Shown: positions 61,582-64,000 of the stretch, piece by piece
Numbering within the stretch: the first letter of the stretch is position 1
Layout: each line of letters opens with the position of its first letter
Assembly (NCBI GenBank): GCA_030674185.1
Contig: CM060307.1
Coordinates: forward strand, 52,229,199 to 52,293,198
Reading direction: 5' to 3'
DNA: 64,000 nucleotides
Source: Monoplex corrugatus
Lineage: Eukaryota > Mollusca > Gastropoda > Littorinimorpha > Ranellidae
Made by a program: the position numbers and the translations under genes
The notes under the pieces: generated by a model
Told to the model about the DNA's origin: nothing
The model's database searches: none
The model's input: the letters and a program-made list of their open reading frames with translations, nothing else

Positions 61582-62892
61582 TTAACCCTCTAGAGCCTGA
61601 AAGTACTTCTAGACTAGGGAAAATTATTTTTTATGAAAAAACAACATTAGATACAACAAACACATTTTCGGTGTTATTTTTAATTAAAGTGAAAAAATGA
61701 CAAAGTTAGAAAAATGATCATATATGATAAGAGCGGCTTTTGCGGTACCAAGACCAATCTTATCATATATGATAAATTGTCTCTGGAACAGCAGTTCATT
61801 GCAGGTTTATTCAGCTAACTGTTTTCAAATTTCTAATCAAGCAGTTCATTTAAAAACAAGCGTTTTTTTGTGTTAGATTTCATAGTTATTTGAGCAGATG
61901 GAACTCCGCAAAGCAGTTTCTGTCCTTGTTGAAGGCAAAGGTTCACTTTGCACTTTGGGCAGAAGACGTAGGTCAGGCTCTGGCAGTTCCTGTTTTTGCA
62001 CGATGTCCTGGCGCTGTTCCATTGGGGCAGGTGGGCAACACCATCCAGACGGACATCAGGGGTGGGAACAGACTGGCAATCTTGGCTGGAGGTGGTGACG
62101 TCACACAGCGGCTCGGGCGACCAACTGCATTCTTCGTCAGCACCAGGGCATCAGCAATCTGGCTCTGAAAGATGCTGAGCTTTACTGGCTTGAGGTTCAG
62201 CAGCGTGCAGTGCCTCTTGTACCACAGCTAGCTGTTAACAACAGCTACTGCGATGGTGTGATAGAAAATGTACATGTAGAAACGCCTCGACTTTAGCGGG
62301 AACTTGTAGAGGCTTGTGAGGCTGTCAAGCAGATCAACCCACCCATAAATTTGTTGTATTCTTTGACGATGGCAGGCTGGGGAATGGTGACTTTCTGCTT
62401 CTGCTTTTTGTCGTATCATGATGCCTCACCTTGAGGTTCCACACTCACATAGGTAGAGACAGTGTCCACAGTCTTGTTGTCAAACCAGCGCACAGCTACA
62501 ACATTCGACATCAGTTCTACCTTGACATCACAGGCTCCCCTTCCTTCTTGCTTCAGCTCCTTCTCAGACTTCAAGCTGAGGCCTCTGAACCTGCTGGCTC
62601 GAAAGGTTCTGACAAAGTAGATGGATTTGGCTTTCAAGGCTTGAATGAGAGGCAATTTGGAAAAGAAGTTGTCAGCGAAGACTTTATAGTTTAAATCTCT
62701 CTGAAGACCTCGTGTCATCTTTATGACTACTTCCCCACCAAGACCAACACCTCCAGGCGTTCTTCTCTGTCCATCCACTGATCCTTGATAAACCCGAAAG
62801 TCATCTCCTGGCCTCCACTCATCTCCACTGCTGTCAGAAGGGTCAAAATCACTCTGACACCAGCAACAAACCGGCAAACGTTTGTCACTGGA
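61582..62892 (-). mobile_element. piggyBac element, 3' part, interrupted by LINE
   Basis: The right end in transposase sense is TTAACCCTCTAGAGCCTGAA at 61,582, a TTAA-CCCT piggyBac-type terminus. A decayed transposase runs on minus from 62,880. At 62,893 the sequence switches to the (ATT)n tail of a LINE, so the 5' half would be expected beyond that LINE, outside the window. A 15-bp inverted repeat (CTTATCATATATGAT) at 61,717-61,731 and 61,759-61,773 lies near the end. The site of insertion, GGACGAAGCAGCAGGGAAGT just outside TTAA, matches the loop of the 36.7-kb foldback element. Confidence 0.82.
61900..62880 (-). pseudogene. piggyBac transposase (PGBD-like), C-terminal half, broken
   Basis: On minus: DDFRVYQG, GLGGEVVIKMTRGLQRDLNY, KVFADNFFSKLPLIQALK (the Asp of ADNFFS is in the conserved catalytic block), LSLKSEKELKQEGRGACDV, VAVRWFDNKTVDTVSTYVSV EP. 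A TGA follows, then KVTIPQPAIVKEYNKFMGG, a one-base shift, VDLLDSLTSLY, KSRRFYMYIFYHTIAVAVVN, a TAG, and LWYKRH. The last part has a C-x2-C-type zinc-ribbon remnant (VFCPKCKVNLC) ending near RNCFAEFH. At least two stops and two shifts: dead. Confidence 0.88.
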
Positions 62893-64000
62893 ACTATAAT
62901 AATAATAATAATAATTACAATATTTATATAACGCAAAATCTTGATAAAATCAAATCTAAGCGCTGAAGCAGACACACACGCAAGCACGCACGCACGCACA
63001 CACACGCACGCACACACACACACACAACATCACACACACACACACTCACACACACGCAGGGCTATAAATGGGGAGAAAGAATAAAAGCAATAAAAGCAAG
63101 AATAAAAGCAATGGAAAATTATAGAGAGCATAGCATATACAATTATTTATTATAACCATGTGATTCCCCTCCGAGCGGAGACAGGCAGCAGAGGGGGGGG
63201 GGGGGGGGGGGGTTGAGTGAGGTTAGGATTTTATGCGGAGGAGAAAAGGTGAGTTTTGAGAGCGGACTTGAAGGAGACAAAAGTAGGTTGCTGACGGACT
63301 GAGAGAGGAAGTTTGTTCCAGGAGAGTGGACCAGAAACAGAGAAGGCTCGTGGACCATAGGTATTGAGCTTAGTGCGTGGAAAGCGAAAAGTTAGAGGAT
63401 CGGAGGCAGAGCGGAGGGTACGTGAGGGAACATAGATCTCAAGTAGGCTTGACAGGTAATCGGGGGCTGCGTTATTGAGGCTTTTGTAGCACATGGTGTC
63501 TAGTTTGTACTGTATGCGCTTTGATACAAGGAGCCAGTGAAGTTGTGCCAGGAGAGGAGATATGTGGTCAGCTTTTTTCTTTTTGAGTACAAGGCGTACA
63601 GCATTGTTTTGAATGCGCTGTAGGAATGTGGAGGCAGGAAGACCAGACAGGAGTGAATTGCAATAGTCAATGCGAGACATTATGAAGGAGAGAACGAGTT
63701 TTGCAGTTGTTTCGACAGAGAGATACTTCCTGATCAGCCTTATACGATGGAGATGATAGTAGCAAGATCTGGCAGTTTGAGAAACAAAGTTGTTCATGGA
63801 GAGGGTAAGTCAATGCAGACACCAAGGTTTTTAGCTGAATCAGAAATTGGGACTGATGTGTTACATAATGGGAGAGAAAGAGGAGGCAGCTGAGAAAGTT
63901 TCTGACGGGTGCCAATGAGGATAGCTTCTGTCTTGTCGTCATTAAGCTGAAGTTTGTTGAACGTCATCCAGTTGTAACACTCAGTGGTGCGAGTCAACAG
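62893..64000 (-). mobile_element. LINE copy B (same family as 24.4 kb), minus, cut by window end
   Basis: Ends (minus sense) in the (ATT)n tail at 62,895-62,917 preceded by GCGTTATATAAATATTGTAA and AGCGCTTAGATTTGATTTTA, with a CA-rich block at 62,970-63,057 and a G-run at 63,195-63,212 in the 3' UTR. The coding part from about 63,235 up is nearly identical to copy A and retains the block copy A lacks. It continues past the right edge. Confidence 0.92.
63231..63997 (-). pseudogene. LINE copy B ORF2 C-terminal part, frame-shifted
   Basis: Reads TRTTECYNWMTFNKLQLNDD KTEAILIGTRQ, then a frame change near 63,810 and MNNFVSQTARSCYYHLHRIR, SRIDYCNSLLSGLPAS, RIQNNAVRLVLKKKKADHIS, LLAQLHWLLVSKRIQYKLDT, YVPSRTLRSASDPLTFRFPR and FSVSGPLSWNKLPLSVRQQP, a normal LINE ORF2 end. 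A short deletion relative to copy A falls in TECYSDIKNWM. The shift in the same region as in copy A may be inherited from a shared source. Confidence 0.9.

Overview
The window looks like an animal nuclear genome. It has intron-split genes with GT-AG junctions, long (CA/GT)n microsatellites, tRNA-derived SINE heads, LINE, DIRS, piggyBac and hAT relics, and no bacterial-style gene packing. The mix of DIRS, piggyBac-like and CR1/L2-like elements, together with a single LDB/Chip-type gene, suggests a lophotrochozoan, perhaps a marine gastropod mollusc. That placement is inference; the sequence alone does not name the species.

One complete host gene can be read. It is a LIM-domain-binding protein (LDB1/CLIM/Chip) on the minus strand, with eight coding exons from 59,103 down to 20,698 whose phases join into a 414-codon frame. 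Exons 1-5 carry the dimerisation half, exons 6-7 the conserved middle and a basic KRRKRK nuclear signal, and exon 8 the LIM-interaction domain. A CpG-richer stretch at about 59.3-60.8 kb is the likely promoter, and an AATAAA at 20,425-20,430 (minus) is a candidate 3' end. Downstream on the same strand, a short exon at 5,504-5,618 with a strong donor could start a second gene, possibly encoding a mitochondrial leader.

Nearly everything else is mobile DNA, much of it inside the LDB introns. Region by region: 2.2-3.45 kb, 5'-truncated LINE (+); 6.7-7.24 kb, inverted-repeat unit; 8.2-9.9 kb, internally deleted LINE with 11-bp flanking repeats; 10.7-13.9 kb, SINEs; 17.3-18.8 and 19.9-20.2 kb, two TTAA-bounded piggyBac-like elements; 21.4-31.9 kb, LINE relics, a near-complete RT on minus (24.4-26.0 kb) and a roughly 600-bp dispersed repeat; 32.2-33.2 kb, another TTAA element; 36.7-37.1 kb, foldback element; 38.16-42.64 kb, GC-rich DIRS-like tyrosine-recombinase retroelement inserted into an AT-rich minisatellite in LDB intron 5; 43.8-44.2 kb, LINE RNase-H relic; 49.27-49.94 kb, piggyBac deletion derivative with clean TIRs and an N-terminal reading frame; 50.8-51.2 kb, older copy of the foldback family; 52.10-53.28 kb, hAT-like deletion derivative with TIRs, a 6-bp flanking repeat and an intact acidic ORF; 54.3-55.0 kb, LINE 3' coding relic; 57.8-58.9 kb, mini TTAA element and SINE; 61.58-62.9 kb, broken piggyBac transposase whose 5' part is cut by a LINE running off the right end.

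The most interesting pattern is the number of independent TTAA-bounded piggyBac-like families in and beside one regulatory gene, together with nested insertions that give a relative order of events. I did not find a convincing undescribed biochemical system.
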